In this document: in pieces, positions 26,295 to 34,658 of the stretch
How the letters are laid out: each line of letters starts with the position of its first letter
Position numbering within the stretch: position 1 is the first letter of the stretch
Source of the DNA: Streptomyces sp. NRRL F-525
GTDB taxonomy: Bacteria; Actinomycetota; Actinomycetes; Streptomycetales; Streptomycetaceae
DNA: 64,000 bases
Reading direction: 5' to 3'
Assembly: GCF_000716605.1 (NCBI RefSeq)
Contig: NZ_JNXE01000038.1
Coordinates: 62,001-126,000, forward strand
Position numbers and translations under genes: made by a program
The notes under the pieces: model-generated
The model's database searches: none
Told to the model about the DNA's origin: nothing
The model's input: only the letters and a program-made list of their open reading frames with translations

Positions 26295-26732
26295 TCAGCG
26301 ACCCTCGGCGGGCCACCCCGTGGCCCGGAACACGGCGACGGGGTCCAGATAGTCGCGCCAGTGCGTCACCTTCCGGTCCTTGACGATGAGCACGGAGACG
26401 AAGTGGTTGTCGTAGACCCGCCCGGTGCGGACAGCCCGTCCGTGCACCGCGTACTCGAGGACGACCACGGACGTCCGTGGGTCCCGGTGGACGGCCAGTC
26501 CGTCCGCGCTGTGCAGCAGCATGACCTCGCCGTAGCCGCGATACAGGTCCGCCACCGCCCCGCGTCCCTCGACCCGGCGCGGGTAGCCGGGCACGGACAC
26601 GACGTACTCGACGACCACGTCCTCGGCCAGCAGCCCGAAGAAGTCATCGCCGTCGACGAGCCCCGCGAGCCCTTCCCGGACGATCCGGAAGAACGGGTCG
26701 AGCGCCGCGAACTCGCCCATGTCCTCGGTCAC
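26295..26732 (-). CDS. SnoaL/NTF2-like protein
   Basis: GTG 26732 (145 aa) overlaps the TGA of the upstream NmrA-like gene (GTGA), so the two are translationally coupled. The fold is alpha+beta NTF2-like: an N-terminal helix (DPFFRIVREGLAGLVDGDDFFGLLAEDVVVEY), then four strands ending in THWRDYLDPVAVFRATGW. Such proteins act as small-molecule isomerases, cyclases or binding subunits. No catalytic set can be assigned. The pair looks like a small oxidoreductase unit under control of the divergent AraC gene. Confidence 0.75.
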   Translation of the reverse strand: MTEDMGEFAALDPFFRIVREGLAGLVDGDDFFGLLAEDVVVEYVVSVPGYPRRVEGRGAVADLYRGYGEVMLLHSADGLAVHRDPRTSVVVLEYAVHGRAVRTGRVYDNHFVSVLIVKDRKVTHWRDYLDPVAVFRATGWPAEGR

Positions 26733-27586
26733 TTCACCACCGCCGGGGATGCCCAGGCACCGGCGTCGCGCCGCGCGAAGTCGGCGAAGGCGGTCGGCGC
26801 CCGGCCGGTGACCTTCTCGATGTCGTCGTTGGGCCTGGAACCGTTCCCGGAGACGATCGCCCCGGTCAGCCAGCGCAGCATCACCGCGTAGTCGGCGGGG
26901 ACGACCCCGGCCGCGACCGCACCCCCGATCCACACCTCCGGGTCGATGTCCTGATGCCGGACGGGCCGGCCGCTCACGGCGGCGATGGCGTCGGCCACCT
27001 CGGCGACGGTGAGCGCCTGCGGTCCGGTCGGCGCGTACCGAGCCCCGTGATGGCCCTCGGGGTCGAGGAGCGTCTCCACCGCGACGGCGGCGATGTCGCC
27101 CGCGTCGACGAAGGCTTCCCTACGGCCGCCGGTCGGCACCGTGATCACACCGTCGACGACCGGCAGGTGCGCGTCGCTGAAGTTCTGCATCACCCACGCG
27201 GGCCGCAGGATCGCGTGCGTGAGGGTGTCCCGGGCGGCGAGATCCTCCTCCACGGCCCTGATGTCGACGTCCGGGGGCGCCAGTTGGCCGCCGTAGGTGC
27301 TCAGGTAGGTGACGTGACGTACCCCCGCGGCCACGGCGAGGTCGAGGAACGCGGCCACCTGGTCGGCGTAGGAGATCCGCAGGACGGGGGTGACGAGGTA
27401 GAGGCGGTCGACGCCGTCGAGGGCGGCGGGGTGGGTGGCCGGGGCGTCCCAGTCGAAGAGGACGTCGGCGCCGTGGCGGGCGGCGGTGCGGGCGGGCAGT
27501 CCTCGTTCGGGGAGCTGCCGGGCCATGAGGGAGCCGGTGCGGCCGGTGCCGCCGAGGACGAGGGCGGTGGGGGGTGATCCAGTCAT
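26729..27586 (-). CDS. NmrA-like NAD(P)-binding oxidoreductase
   Basis: The 285-aa Rossmann protein has GGTGRTG (13-19) as dinucleotide loop, strand-helix repeats (RLYLVTP, RHVTYLST) and an atypical SDR active-site region with no YxxxK. That fits the NmrA/HSCARG group of redox sensors and atypical reductases. The substrate cannot be inferred. It is first in a two-gene unit and is divergent from an AraC regulator 111 bp away. Confidence 0.85.
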   Translation of the reverse strand: MTGSPPTALVLGGTGRTGSLMARQLPERGLPARTAARHGADVLFDWDAPATHPAALDGVDRLYLVTPVLRISYADQVAAFLDLAVAAGVRHVTYLSTYGGQLAPPDVDIRAVEEDLAARDTLTHAILRPAWVMQNFSDAHLPVVDGVITVPTGGRREAFVDAGDIAAVAVETLLDPEGHHGARYAPTGPQALTVAEVADAIAAVSGRPVRHQDIDPEVWIGGAVAAGVVPADYAVMLRWLTGAIVSGNGSRPNDDIEKVTGRAPTAFADFARRDAGAWASPAVVK

Positions 27587-27626
27587 GACTCCATCGTGGG
27601 AGGGGGACGGGAGCGGATCAATGCGT

Positions 27627-27640
27627 GAATCGCTTGATTC
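27627..27640. promoter_or_regulatory. GAATC-GCTT-GATTC inverted repeat between NmrA and AraC genes
   Basis: Perfect 5-bp arms with a 4-bp spacer lie in the 111-bp divergent intergenic region. It is a plausible operator of the AraC-type regulator. Confidence 0.4.
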
Positions 27641-27697
27641 GTTACGTCAGACGCTCGAAGAGGTCCTTGTCGGGGCCGCCCGACGGATACTGATCGG

Positions 27698-28642
27698 GTG
27701 GACATACTGCACGACCGCCTCGCGCGGGCCCGCGCCTCCGGTGCCGTTTTCGCGCGGACGGTGGCCGAACCGCCGTGGGGACTGCGGCTGGCCGGGTCGA
27801 TCCAGCTGGCCGTGCACACCGTCGTACGGGGGCGGGGCTGGCTGTGGCTGGACGACCCCGGTGGTGCGGTGGAACTCGTCCCGGGTGAGGTGACGCTCGT
27901 GCGCGGCGGCCCCGATCACCACATCGGGCACGAGCCGGGCGCGGAGTGCCTGGAGCCGGAGGAGTTCCGGAACAGGCATGCGCGGGACGGGAGTTCGGAG
28001 GATCCGCGGGCGACGGTGTTCCTGTGCGGTGCGTACCGGTTCTCGGGGGACATCGGTGCCGGGCTGTTGGAGGCGCTGCCGCAGGTGCTGACGCTGTCGG
28101 CGGCGGTGGGGGATCCGTTGCGGGACGTGATCGGGCTGCTCTCCCACGAGTTGGCGACTCCGGCGCCGGGCGAACCGGGCGGGCCCACGGTCCTGGACCG
28201 GCTCCTGGACGTCCTCCTGGTGCTCGCCATCCGCAACGACTTCCGGCGCAGCCCCAACGCGCCCCGCTGGTACCGGGCTTGTGCGGATCCCCGCCTGAAC
28301 GCGGCGCTCCAGGCCGTCCACGAGAACGCCGGCCACCCCTGGACGGTGCCCGAACTCGCCGCGATCAGCGGCCTGTCGAGGGCGGCCTTCGCCCGCACCT
28401 TCCGTGACGCCCTCGGCCAGACCCCGATGCAGTACCTCACCGACTGGCGGATGGCCCTGGCCCGCGACCACCTCCGCACCGGCGACCTCACCCTCACGGC
28501 CATCGCCCACGCCGTCGGTTACACCTCGCCGTACGCCTTCGCGGCGGCCTTCACCCGCAACCACGGGGAGCCGCCGGGGAGTTGGCGCCAACGGGAGTCG
28601 CACCCGGGGAAGGACGCCACCCTCAGGGGTTCGCACGGATGA
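27698..28642 (+). CDS. AraC-family regulator with N-terminal cupin
   Basis: The protein has 314 aa from GTG 27698. The N-terminal half is a cupin (HTVVRGRGWLWLDDPGG...LVRGGPDHHIG). The C-terminal 100 residues hold the double HTH of AraC proteins (WTVPELAAISGLSRAAFARTFRDALGQTPMQYL and LTAIAHAVGYTSPYAFAAAFTRNHG). It probably controls the divergent NmrA/SnoaL pair. Its 3' end overlaps the convergent methyltransferase gene by 20 bp. Confidence 0.87.
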   Translation: MDILHDRLARARASGAVFARTVAEPPWGLRLAGSIQLAVHTVVRGRGWLWLDDPGGAVELVPGEVTLVRGGPDHHIGHEPGAECLEPEEFRNRHARDGSSEDPRATVFLCGAYRFSGDIGAGLLEALPQVLTLSAAVGDPLRDVIGLLSHELATPAPGEPGGPTVLDRLLDVLLVLAIRNDFRRSPNAPRWYRACADPRLNAALQAVHENAGHPWTVPELAAISGLSRAAFARTFRDALGQTPMQYLTDWRMALARDHLRTGDLTLTAIAHAVGYTSPYAFAAAFTRNHGEPPGSWRQRESHPGKDATLRGSHG

Positions 28643-29438
28643 GGACCAGGGACCCTTCGTAGACGTCCGCGTCCCGCAGCGCCCCGTACCGGGAGTCCCA
28701 ACTCCCGTCCTCCAAGGCGGCCTTGATGCTGCCGACGTACTGCCCCCGCGTCTCCTCCGCCACAAAACTCCAGGCCGAACAGGCCTGAACCGCACCGGGA
28801 TCGAGAAAACTCTCCGGCCGCCCGAAGTAGGCCTCGTTGAAACCGTCCGTGCAGTCGGAGGGGATGGGTACGGGGGTGACGGTGACGGTCCCTCCGAGGG
28901 CGTCGGCGATCCCCTCGACGGACGGATAGCGCCGGGCCTCGGTGTCCAGCACCAGGGGCGCGTACTCGTACAGCCAGAACTCCCGTACCAGCGCCGGATC
29001 GCAGGTCAGCACGGCGACAGGTCCCCGGGCCACCCGCCGCATCTCCCGCAGCCCGGCGGCGGGATCGCTCCACTGATGCACGCTGAAGGTGGTCATCGCC
29101 GCATCGAACACCCCATCACCGAACGGCAGTTGCTCGGCCACCGCGTCAACTGCCCTGACCAGCCCCGGCCCCCGCTGCTCCCGCATCGCCCGCGACGGCT
29201 CGACGGCGGTGACCCGCAACTGCCCCGGTTCGTACGACCCGGCCCCCGCCCCCACGTTCACCACCATCTCCACGCCGTCCCCGAGCGCCTGATGAACAAC
29301 CCGCGCGATCCGCGGATCCGGCCGCCGATAACTGCTGTACCCCGCGCCGATGGTGCCGTAGTCGACGTCACCGGCACTGCCGTCGGGGTCGTCGGGGTCG
29401 TCGGGGTCGTTGCGGTTGTTGGGGAGCGTTTCGTCCAC
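28623..29438 (-). CDS. SAM-dependent methyltransferase (class I)
   Basis: GTG 29438 gives 271 aa; a much longer open frame extends upstream but has no protein-like features there. Methyltransferase motifs are VVNVGAGAGSYEP (motif I), VTAVEPSRAM (motif II) and LPFGDGVFDAAMTTFSVHQW (motif III/post). The N-terminus is a repetitive Asp/Pro run (DPDDPDDPD). The substrate is unknown. Its start lies only 9 bp from the divergent APH-like gene, leaving no room for a normal 5' leader. Confidence 0.82.
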   Translation of the reverse strand: MDETLPNNRNDPDDPDDPDGSAGDVDYGTIGAGYSSYRRPDPRIARVVHQALGDGVEMVVNVGAGAGSYEPGQLRVTAVEPSRAMREQRGPGLVRAVDAVAEQLPFGDGVFDAAMTTFSVHQWSDPAAGLREMRRVARGPVAVLTCDPALVREFWLYEYAPLVLDTEARRYPSVEGIADALGGTVTVTPVPIPSDCTDGFNEAYFGRPESFLDPGAVQACSAWSFVAEETRGQYVGSIKAALEDGSWDSRYGALRDADVYEGSLVLIRANP

Positions 29439-29447
29439 ACTTCCATC

Positions 29448-30389
29448 ATGGTCACCCACCGCCAAGATCACACCGCCCACTGGACGCGGTACTTCGCCGG
29501 GCGCGGTCACGGACAGGTCCAGCCGCTCGCCGCGGGTGTCGAGGGTGCCGTCTACCGGCTCGGGGACGGGGCCGTCGGGAAGGTGTGGAGCGGTCGGCGG
29601 CCGGGCGGGGTGGAGCTGATGCGGCGGGTGTACGCGGACATCGCCGGGCACTCGGCGTCGTTGGCCTTCGCCACGCCGGAGATCCTCGGCGTCGAGGAGC
29701 ATGAGGGCGTACTGGTCACCTACGAACGGGAGTTGGGCGGTGTCCCACTGCGGGCCGACTCGGCGGTCGTGGCGCCGGGACCGGAGTTGGCCGCGCGGGA
29801 GACCGATGCCCTGCTGACGGTGGTGCGCGGGCTGGCCGCCGTGCCCGGTACCGAGGCCATGCGGCGGCTCACCGTGCAGGGTGATGATCGGGCCCTCTGG
29901 GAGGGGCACTCCCGGTTTCCCGACGCGCTCGCCGACCTCGTCCGGCGTGCCGTTCGGCGGCATGGGGGTCTGCTCGCCGCTTGGGTTCCCGGCCTCCCCG
30001 GCATCGTGCGCGAGACCGTGGAATCCCTGCGGGCGCTTCCCGACGGTGGGCCGGTCTGTGTCGTGCACGGGGACCTCGTGCCGCCCAACGTCCACGTCGA
30101 TGACAGCGGCGCCCCTGTGGCCGTACTCGACTTCGGGTTCTTCACGACCGCCGGGGATCCGGCCTTCGAGGCCGCCGTGGCAGCAGCCGTATGGGACATG
30201 TACGGGCCGTACGCGGAGCGGCATACCGTCACGCTCACCCGGTTGTTCGCCGAGGAGTTCCGGTACTCGCCCGGCACGCTCGTCCTTTATCAGCGGGCGT
30301 ACGCGCTGGCGACCTACGACCTGTTCTCGTCGGACGGTGGGGACGGGCATTTCCGTTGGTGCGTGGGGGTGCTTACGCGGCCGCGCTGA
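29448..30389 (+). CDS. Aminoglycoside phosphotransferase-like kinase
   Basis: The protein has 313 aa from ATG 29448. The kinase motifs are VVHGDLVPPNV (Brenner-type HGDxxxxN; catalytic Asp and Asn) and VLDFGFF (metal-binding Asp). The N-lobe has GVEGAVYRLGDGAVGKVW as nucleotide loop and lysine strand. APH-fold proteins phosphorylate antibiotics, choline, homoserine or other small molecules, and no substrate is evident. It is divergent from a methyltransferase 9 bp away and convergent with the GtrA gene, overlapping it by 17 bp. Confidence 0.83.
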   Translation: MVTHRQDHTAHWTRYFAGRGHGQVQPLAAGVEGAVYRLGDGAVGKVWSGRRPGGVELMRRVYADIAGHSASLAFATPEILGVEEHEGVLVTYERELGGVPLRADSAVVAPGPELAARETDALLTVVRGLAAVPGTEAMRRLTVQGDDRALWEGHSRFPDALADLVRRAVRRHGGLLAAWVPGLPGIVRETVESLRALPDGGPVCVVHGDLVPPNVHVDDSGAPVAVLDFGFFTTAGDPAFEAAVAAAVWDMYGPYAERHTVTLTRLFAEEFRYSPGTLVLYQRAYALATYDLFSSDGGDGHFRWCVGVLTRPR

Positions 30390-30885
30390 ACGCGGAGGGG
30401 CCCACCGGGATCGTGATGGTGGTGGTGCGCGGGGCGCGGTCCGCGAAGACGAACAGGCGCAGGACCAGGAAGCGGCCGATGCCCGCGAGGCCGGAGGCGC
30501 TGAGGTAGACGATCTGCTCGGTGAGCATGCCCGGGGAGGGCTGGACGGTGTGGAGGATCAGGATCGCCGCGGACGTCGCCGCGTAGGCCGCCGTGGCCGA
30601 ACCCGCCGACTGCCAGTGCTCGCGCCAGCCCGGGCGGCGGCCGGTGCCGAAGGTGAACAGGGCGTGCAGCTCGGTGCAGAGGATCGTCGAGGCGATCGTG
30701 ATCAGGGCGTTCGCCGCCGCCCACGGCATCAGCGCGGCCAGCATCGGTACCGCCGCGCTGGACAGCACCCCGACCCCGCCGCCGCACACCACGAACCTCA
30801 CGAAGGACGCGAACGGGCCCGGGGCGGCGGCCGCGGGGGTCGTCCCGGTCGCGGTTCCCGGCTTCGGCGAGAGCAGCGACTTCAT
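30373..30885 (-). CDS. GtrA-family membrane protein
   Basis: ATG 30885 gives 170 aa with GGAGGGA upstream; the in-frame ATG at 30936 lacks one. Four membrane helices are visible (about 27-47, 52-75, 98-116, 124-145), as in the GtrA family thought to move lipid-linked sugars (undecaprenyl-phosphate glucose type). It is a monocistronic gene. A second GtrA domain exists in the fusion at 37042. Confidence 0.82.
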   Translation of the reverse strand: MKSLLSPKPGTATGTTPAAAAPGPFASFVRFVVCGGGVGVLSSAAVPMLAALMPWAAANALITIASTILCTELHALFTFGTGRRPGWREHWQSAGSATAAYAATSAAILILHTVQPSPGMLTEQIVYLSASGLAGIGRFLVLRLFVFADRAPRTTTITIPVGPSAFSAAA

Positions 30886-31030
30886 GGGATTTCCCTCCGT
30901 ACGACGGCCGTTGGGCCTCTGCCGGATCTCTGTCACCGGCTGAGGTCAACGATGCCGTCGTACGGGTCCGGGCACGATGAAGCGGTCTCCCGGACCGTTG
31001 GTGTAGCGGGCTGTACCAAGGGGGTCGGGT

Positions 31031-31513
31031 TTACCCCCTGTCCCGCGCCCGGAGTTCCTCGATGTAGTCCTGCGCCAGCGTCGACGTCCGCGTGAACCAG
31101 TCGTTCAGTACGGCGATCTCGGCGGGGGAGTAGTCGGCGAACTGGGCGTTGAGGCGGTCGTAGTAGGGGCCGTAGAGGGCGACGACCCGGGTCACCGCGT
31201 CCGGTACCGAGGCCACGCGGACGCGGCGGCGGTCGGTCGGGTCGGGGACGCGGGTGATGAAACCGGCGCGCTCCAGGCGGTTGAGGATGCCGGTCACCGC
31301 GCCGGTCGTGACGTGGGCGTGTTCGGCGAGGTCGCCGGCCGTGAGGAGGTTCTCGCCGGCCTTGAGGACGCAGCCGAAACAGAGGAGATCGGTGACGTTC
31401 AGGCCCAGCCGCTCGGCCATCTCGTGCTGGCCGAGCTGGGCGGTGGCGATGAGGGAGTCCATCGCGTCCAGCGCCTGGGCCGGGGTGGCGGTCGGGCGAG
31501 GCTTGGCTTGCAT
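31031..31513 (-). CDS. MarR-family regulator
   Basis: The 160-aa protein has a winged helix (LTAGDLAEHAHVTTGAVTGILNRLERAGFITRVPDPTDRRRVRVASV, about 57-102), flanked by the long helices of the MarR dimer. A single Cys pair (CFGC) precedes the HTH and could sense oxidation. The divergent neighbour at 31606 is a membrane protein. The 92-bp gap between them is A/T-rich for this genome and should hold the operator. Confidence 0.85.
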   Translation of the reverse strand: MQAKPRPTATPAQALDAMDSLIATAQLGQHEMAERLGLNVTDLLCFGCVLKAGENLLTAGDLAEHAHVTTGAVTGILNRLERAGFITRVPDPTDRRRVRVASVPDAVTRVVALYGPYYDRLNAQFADYSPAEIAVLNDWFTRTSTLAQDYIEELRARDRG

Positions 31514-31605
31514 CGTTATTGCCTTAGCTTGTGAGAGGTTTCTACTCTAAACTTCTTAGGTGGTGAGAGACTTGCTGTCCGTCTGGGCTCCGAGGGAGGC
31601 CGCAC

Positions 31606-31980
31606 ATGAGCGCACATCAGTATGACGAGGGGCATACGGTCGCGGGCTGGACCGGATTCGGTATCGCGACCGTCGGGTCGACCGTCGCGGGGGTGGGGGT
31701 GTGCACGGTGTCGGCCCTGCTGATCGGCGCCGGGCTGGGGATCGTCGTGGTGAGCGTGCTGGTCACCTGGGCGCTCCATCTCACCGGGTGGGGCAAGCCG
31801 CCCGGGCGGCGGGACCGGGAGCAGTGGGGGATGCGGGTGCGGGACCCGTCGGCGCGGGCGGGGCATGCGGGGTGTGTCGGGTGCCGGTTGGCCGGGCGGG
31901 GGCGGGGGCGGGGGCGGGTGGTCGAGGAGTACGCCGTCGTGCCGCGCGAGTCCGCTCGGGCCGGTGAAACCGCAGGCTGA
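31606..31980 (+). CDS. Small membrane protein (HGxxPAAW-like)
   Basis: The protein has 124 aa. The N-terminal DEGHTVAGWTG element before two membrane helices (about 16-33 and 38-59) resembles the HGxxPAAW family of actinobacterial membrane proteins as I remember it. The C-terminal half is soluble and basic with a CVGC pair and a Gly/Arg run. The function is not known. It is divergent from the MarR gene. Confidence 0.65.
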   Translation: MSAHQYDEGHTVAGWTGFGIATVGSTVAGVGVCTVSALLIGAGLGIVVVSVLVTWALHLTGWGKPPGRRDREQWGMRVRDPSARAGHAGCVGCRLAGRGRGRGRVVEEYAVVPRESARAGETAG

Positions 31981-32016
31981 CGCCGATGTCAGTGCCGCCG
32001 TCTAGTCTCGTGAGCG

Positions 32017-32907
32017 ATGGCACGGACATGGAAGTGCTCGGGGCTGCGGTGGGCGGCGGACGGTCCCGAGCTGAAGTGGGACGGCGGGCGCGGGAGCCCG
32101 TTGCCCCGGGGGAAGCGGGTGGCCTTCGAGGTCGCGGAAGGGGGCGGGCGGACATGTGTGGGGGCGCGGGGGCACGCCTGTCCGGTGCGGGCGGCGGTGC
32201 CGGAGCGGAGTACGGGGGCGCGGTGCGAGGAGTGCGCGCGGCTGGACCGGGCGCACTCGGTGGCCGCCGACACCATCGCGGACGACCCGCGGCCGTACCA
32301 CGTATACCTGGCCTGGTTCGGCCCCGGCCTGCTCAAGGTCGGCATCACCGCCGAAGAGCGGGGCTCCGCGCGGCTGCTTGAACAGGGCGCCGTCTGCTTC
32401 AGCTGGCTGGGCCTCGGCCCGCTGATGGCGGCGCGGCGTTCAGAGGAGTTGCTGCGCGCCGCGCTGCGGGTCCCGGACCGGATCCCCTACGCCGAGAAGC
32501 GCGCCGTCCGTTCCGCGCTGCCGACGTCGGCTGAGGAGCGGGCCGCCGAGATCGCCGACCTGCACGTCCGCGCCCTCGCGCTGCGCGAATGGCCGGAGTC
32601 GCTCCACCGCGAGCCATACCGCCCCGTGGACCACGTCGACGCCTTCGGCCTCACGGGACTCCCGGCCCCCGTCGGCGAGGTGAGCGGGTTGGTCGCGGGC
32701 GGGGTGGTCAGCGGGGAGGTCGTCGCGGCGGCGGGGCCGGACATCCACCTCGCGACCGGGCGGGGCGTGGTCGTGCTGGACACCCGGCTGATGACGGGGT
32801 GGGAGTTGATCCCCGCGGGTTCCTCCGGAGGTGACACGGGTGGATTCACCGTGCCGGTACGGGAGTTCAGGCGGGAGGTGCCGGGGGTGCAGGAGGGGTT
32901 GTTCTGA
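32017..32907 (+). CDS. DUF2797 protein (GIY-YIG-like core)
   Basis: The protein has 296 aa. An N-terminal region with paired cysteines (CVGARGHAC, CEEC) suggests a zinc site. Residues about 93-125 (HVYLAWFGPGLLKVGITAEERG...LLEQGA) resemble the GIY-YIG nuclease strand pair, as is typical for DUF2797. The C-terminal third contains a beta-rich segment. Function is unassigned in the family. Confidence 0.75.
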   Translation: MARTWKCSGLRWAADGPELKWDGGRGSPLPRGKRVAFEVAEGGGRTCVGARGHACPVRAAVPERSTGARCEECARLDRAHSVAADTIADDPRPYHVYLAWFGPGLLKVGITAEERGSARLLEQGAVCFSWLGLGPLMAARRSEELLRAALRVPDRIPYAEKRAVRSALPTSAEERAAEIADLHVRALALREWPESLHREPYRPVDHVDAFGLTGLPAPVGEVSGLVAGGVVSGEVVAAAGPDIHLATGRGVVVLDTRLMTGWELIPAGSSGGDTGGFTVPVREFRREVPGVQEGLF

Positions 32908-32988
32908 TGCCGGTTCCGGCGGCGTGGCCGAGGTGACTGCCGTCATCGGACAGGGAGACGGCGGGGAAGGGGCAGGGAGGTAGTCGGT

Positions 32989-33462
32989 ATGGAAGTGCCC
33001 GTCACCGTCCAGTGGGTCCGGACCTCCTGGACGAAGCGGTCCCGTGGCGGTGAGGCCGCCGCCCGGAGGAACGCGGTGCCGGTCGGGTTCGCCTTGCCGG
33101 ACGACGCGCCGCCGCTCGCCCATGTCGTCGAGATCCGTGAGTGGGAGGACTTCTCACCGTGCGACAGCCGGGCGGAGCTGAGGCACGTCAGCACCGAACT
33201 CCGCCGGGTGGACGGCCGGTTGCGGGTGTTCCCCCGCGTGATGCACGAGCTGCCGCCCAGACCGCGCAGACCTCCGGCGGTGCGGCTCGTGCCGGGGCAG
33301 TGGGTCCGGTGGCAGCTCAACTACCGCTTCAGCAGCGCGGCCGGTGTGCGGGACTGGTCGTACTGGCTGGACACATTCAACATCGCCTATGGGCCGGTGA
33401 CCGCCGACGTGTTCCTGGGGACACCCGACTTCCGTGTGGATGAGCAGGGCCCGGTTCGATAG
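32989..33462 (+). CDS. Hypothetical protein
   Basis: A 157-aa, Arg-rich, soluble protein with several beta-strands (VRWQLNYRFSSAAG...WSYWLDTFNIAYGPV). GGGAGG lies just upstream of the ATG. I do not recognise a family. It ends 13 bp before the amidohydrolase start, so the two are probably co-transcribed. Confidence 0.65.
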   Translation: MEVPVTVQWVRTSWTKRSRGGEAAARRNAVPVGFALPDDAPPLAHVVEIREWEDFSPCDSRAELRHVSTELRRVDGRLRVFPRVMHELPPRPRRPPAVRLVPGQWVRWQLNYRFSSAAGVRDWSYWLDTFNIAYGPVTADVFLGTPDFRVDEQGPVR

Positions 33463-33475
33463 GGAGGATCAAGAC

Positions 33476-34438
33476 ATGGATGCCGAAGCAGCGGAAGTAC
33501 CAGGAGCAGCGGAAGTACCAGGAGCACCGGAAGCCGCCGGAGTGACCGAAGCCGCCGGAGCGGCCGAAGCGCTCGAAGTCCAGGCCTTCTGGCGGCGGCT
33601 GGGCCTCCCCGGGCTGATCGACGTGCACACGCACTTCATGCCCGAGCGGGTGCTCCGCAAGGTCTGGAGTTACTTCGACGCCCTCGGGCCCGCGACCGGC
33701 GGAGCCCTGGAGTGGCCGATCACCTACCGGAGGGAGGAGGCGGAACGGGTCGCGCTGATAAGGGAGTTCGGGGTACGCGCTTTCACCGCCATGCTCTATC
33801 CGCACAAGCCCGGGATGGCCGAGTGGCTGAACGGCTGGGCCGTCGACTTCGCCGCCCGCACCCCCGACTGTCTGCACACCTCGACTCTCTTCCCCGAGCC
33901 GGGAGTCGAGGGCTATGTCCAGCAGGCCCTCGACGCCGGGGCCCGCGTGTTCAAGGCGCACGTACAGGTCGGGGCGTACGACCCCGCCGACGAACTCCTC
34001 GATCCCGCTTGGGGGTTGCTCGCCGAGAGCGGGACGCCCGTGGTGATCCACTGCGGGTCGGGGCCCGCGCCCGGCAAGCACACCGGGCCCGAGCCGGTCG
34101 GGCGGGTGCTGGCCCGGCACCCCCGGCTGCGGCTGGTGATCGCGCACATGGGGATGCCGGAGTACGAGGACTTCCTGGACCTGGCCGAGCGGTACGGGGA
34201 AGTGCGGCTGGACACGACGATGTCGTTCACGGACTTCAGCGAACGCCTCGCGCCCTTCCCGCCGCACGCGCTCCCCCGCCTCGCCGCCCTCGGCGACCGC
34301 GTCCTGCTGGGCAGCGACTTCCCGAACATCCCCTATCCCTATCTGCACCAACTGCGCGCCCTGGAGTGCCTGGACCTCGGCGACGACTGGCTGCGCGCGG
34401 TCTGCCACGACAACGGGGCGCGGCTGTTCGCACGGTGA
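33476..34438 (+). CDS. Amidohydrolase-2 family metal-dependent hydrolase
   Basis: ATG 33476 gives 320 aa after GGGAGG. The first 35 residues are an Ala/Glu/Val/Pro-rich repeat, and the enzyme proper begins at DVHTHFMP (first metal pair His-x-His). Further metal/catalytic residues are His in VVIHCG and VIAHMG and Asp in LLGSDFPN. That is the set of the ACMSD/decarboxylase-like amidohydrolases. The substrate is unknown. The N-terminal repeat comes from two identical 18-bp DNA units. Confidence 0.83.
   Translation: MDAEAAEVPGAAEVPGAPEAAGVTEAAGAAEALEVQAFWRRLGLPGLIDVHTHFMPERVLRKVWSYFDALGPATGGALEWPITYRREEAERVALIREFGVRAFTAMLYPHKPGMAEWLNGWAVDFAARTPDCLHTSTLFPEPGVEGYVQQALDAGARVFKAHVQVGAYDPADELLDPAWGLLAESGTPVVIHCGSGPAPGKHTGPEPVGRVLARHPRLRLVIAHMGMPEYEDFLDLAERYGEVRLDTTMSFTDFSERLAPFPPHALPRLAALGDRVLLGSDFPNIPYPYLHQLRALECLDLGDDWLRAVCHDNGARLFAR
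33488..33523 (+). repeat. Two tandem 18-bp units in the amidohydrolase 5' end
   Basis: GCAGCGGAAGTACCAGGA occurs twice head to tail (33488-33505, 33506-33523), in frame. It adds six residues and is likely to vary between strains. Confidence 0.8.
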
Positions 34439-34658
34439 GGACGAGCTGAGAGTCCCGCAGGTACGGGTGATGCGTGGAGAACGTGCAGATACCGGGGAGA
34501 GAGGGGCGGGTCCGGGCGCGATGCACGGCTCCATGACCCCTGGATGAGCGCTGGGCAAGCGCTTCCAAGGTGTTCCCTGAGTGATGCCTGTGAGTTTCTC
34601 AGGAAAATCACAGACTCTAGAAAGCGTGCTCTTAGAGGACCCCGACAAGGTGTCCACT

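Noticed and set aside
28623..30350. 575-aa minus-strand frame joining the methyltransferase to an upstream extension
   Set aside because: The upstream 304 codons lie antisense to the APH-like kinase and have no protein-like features.
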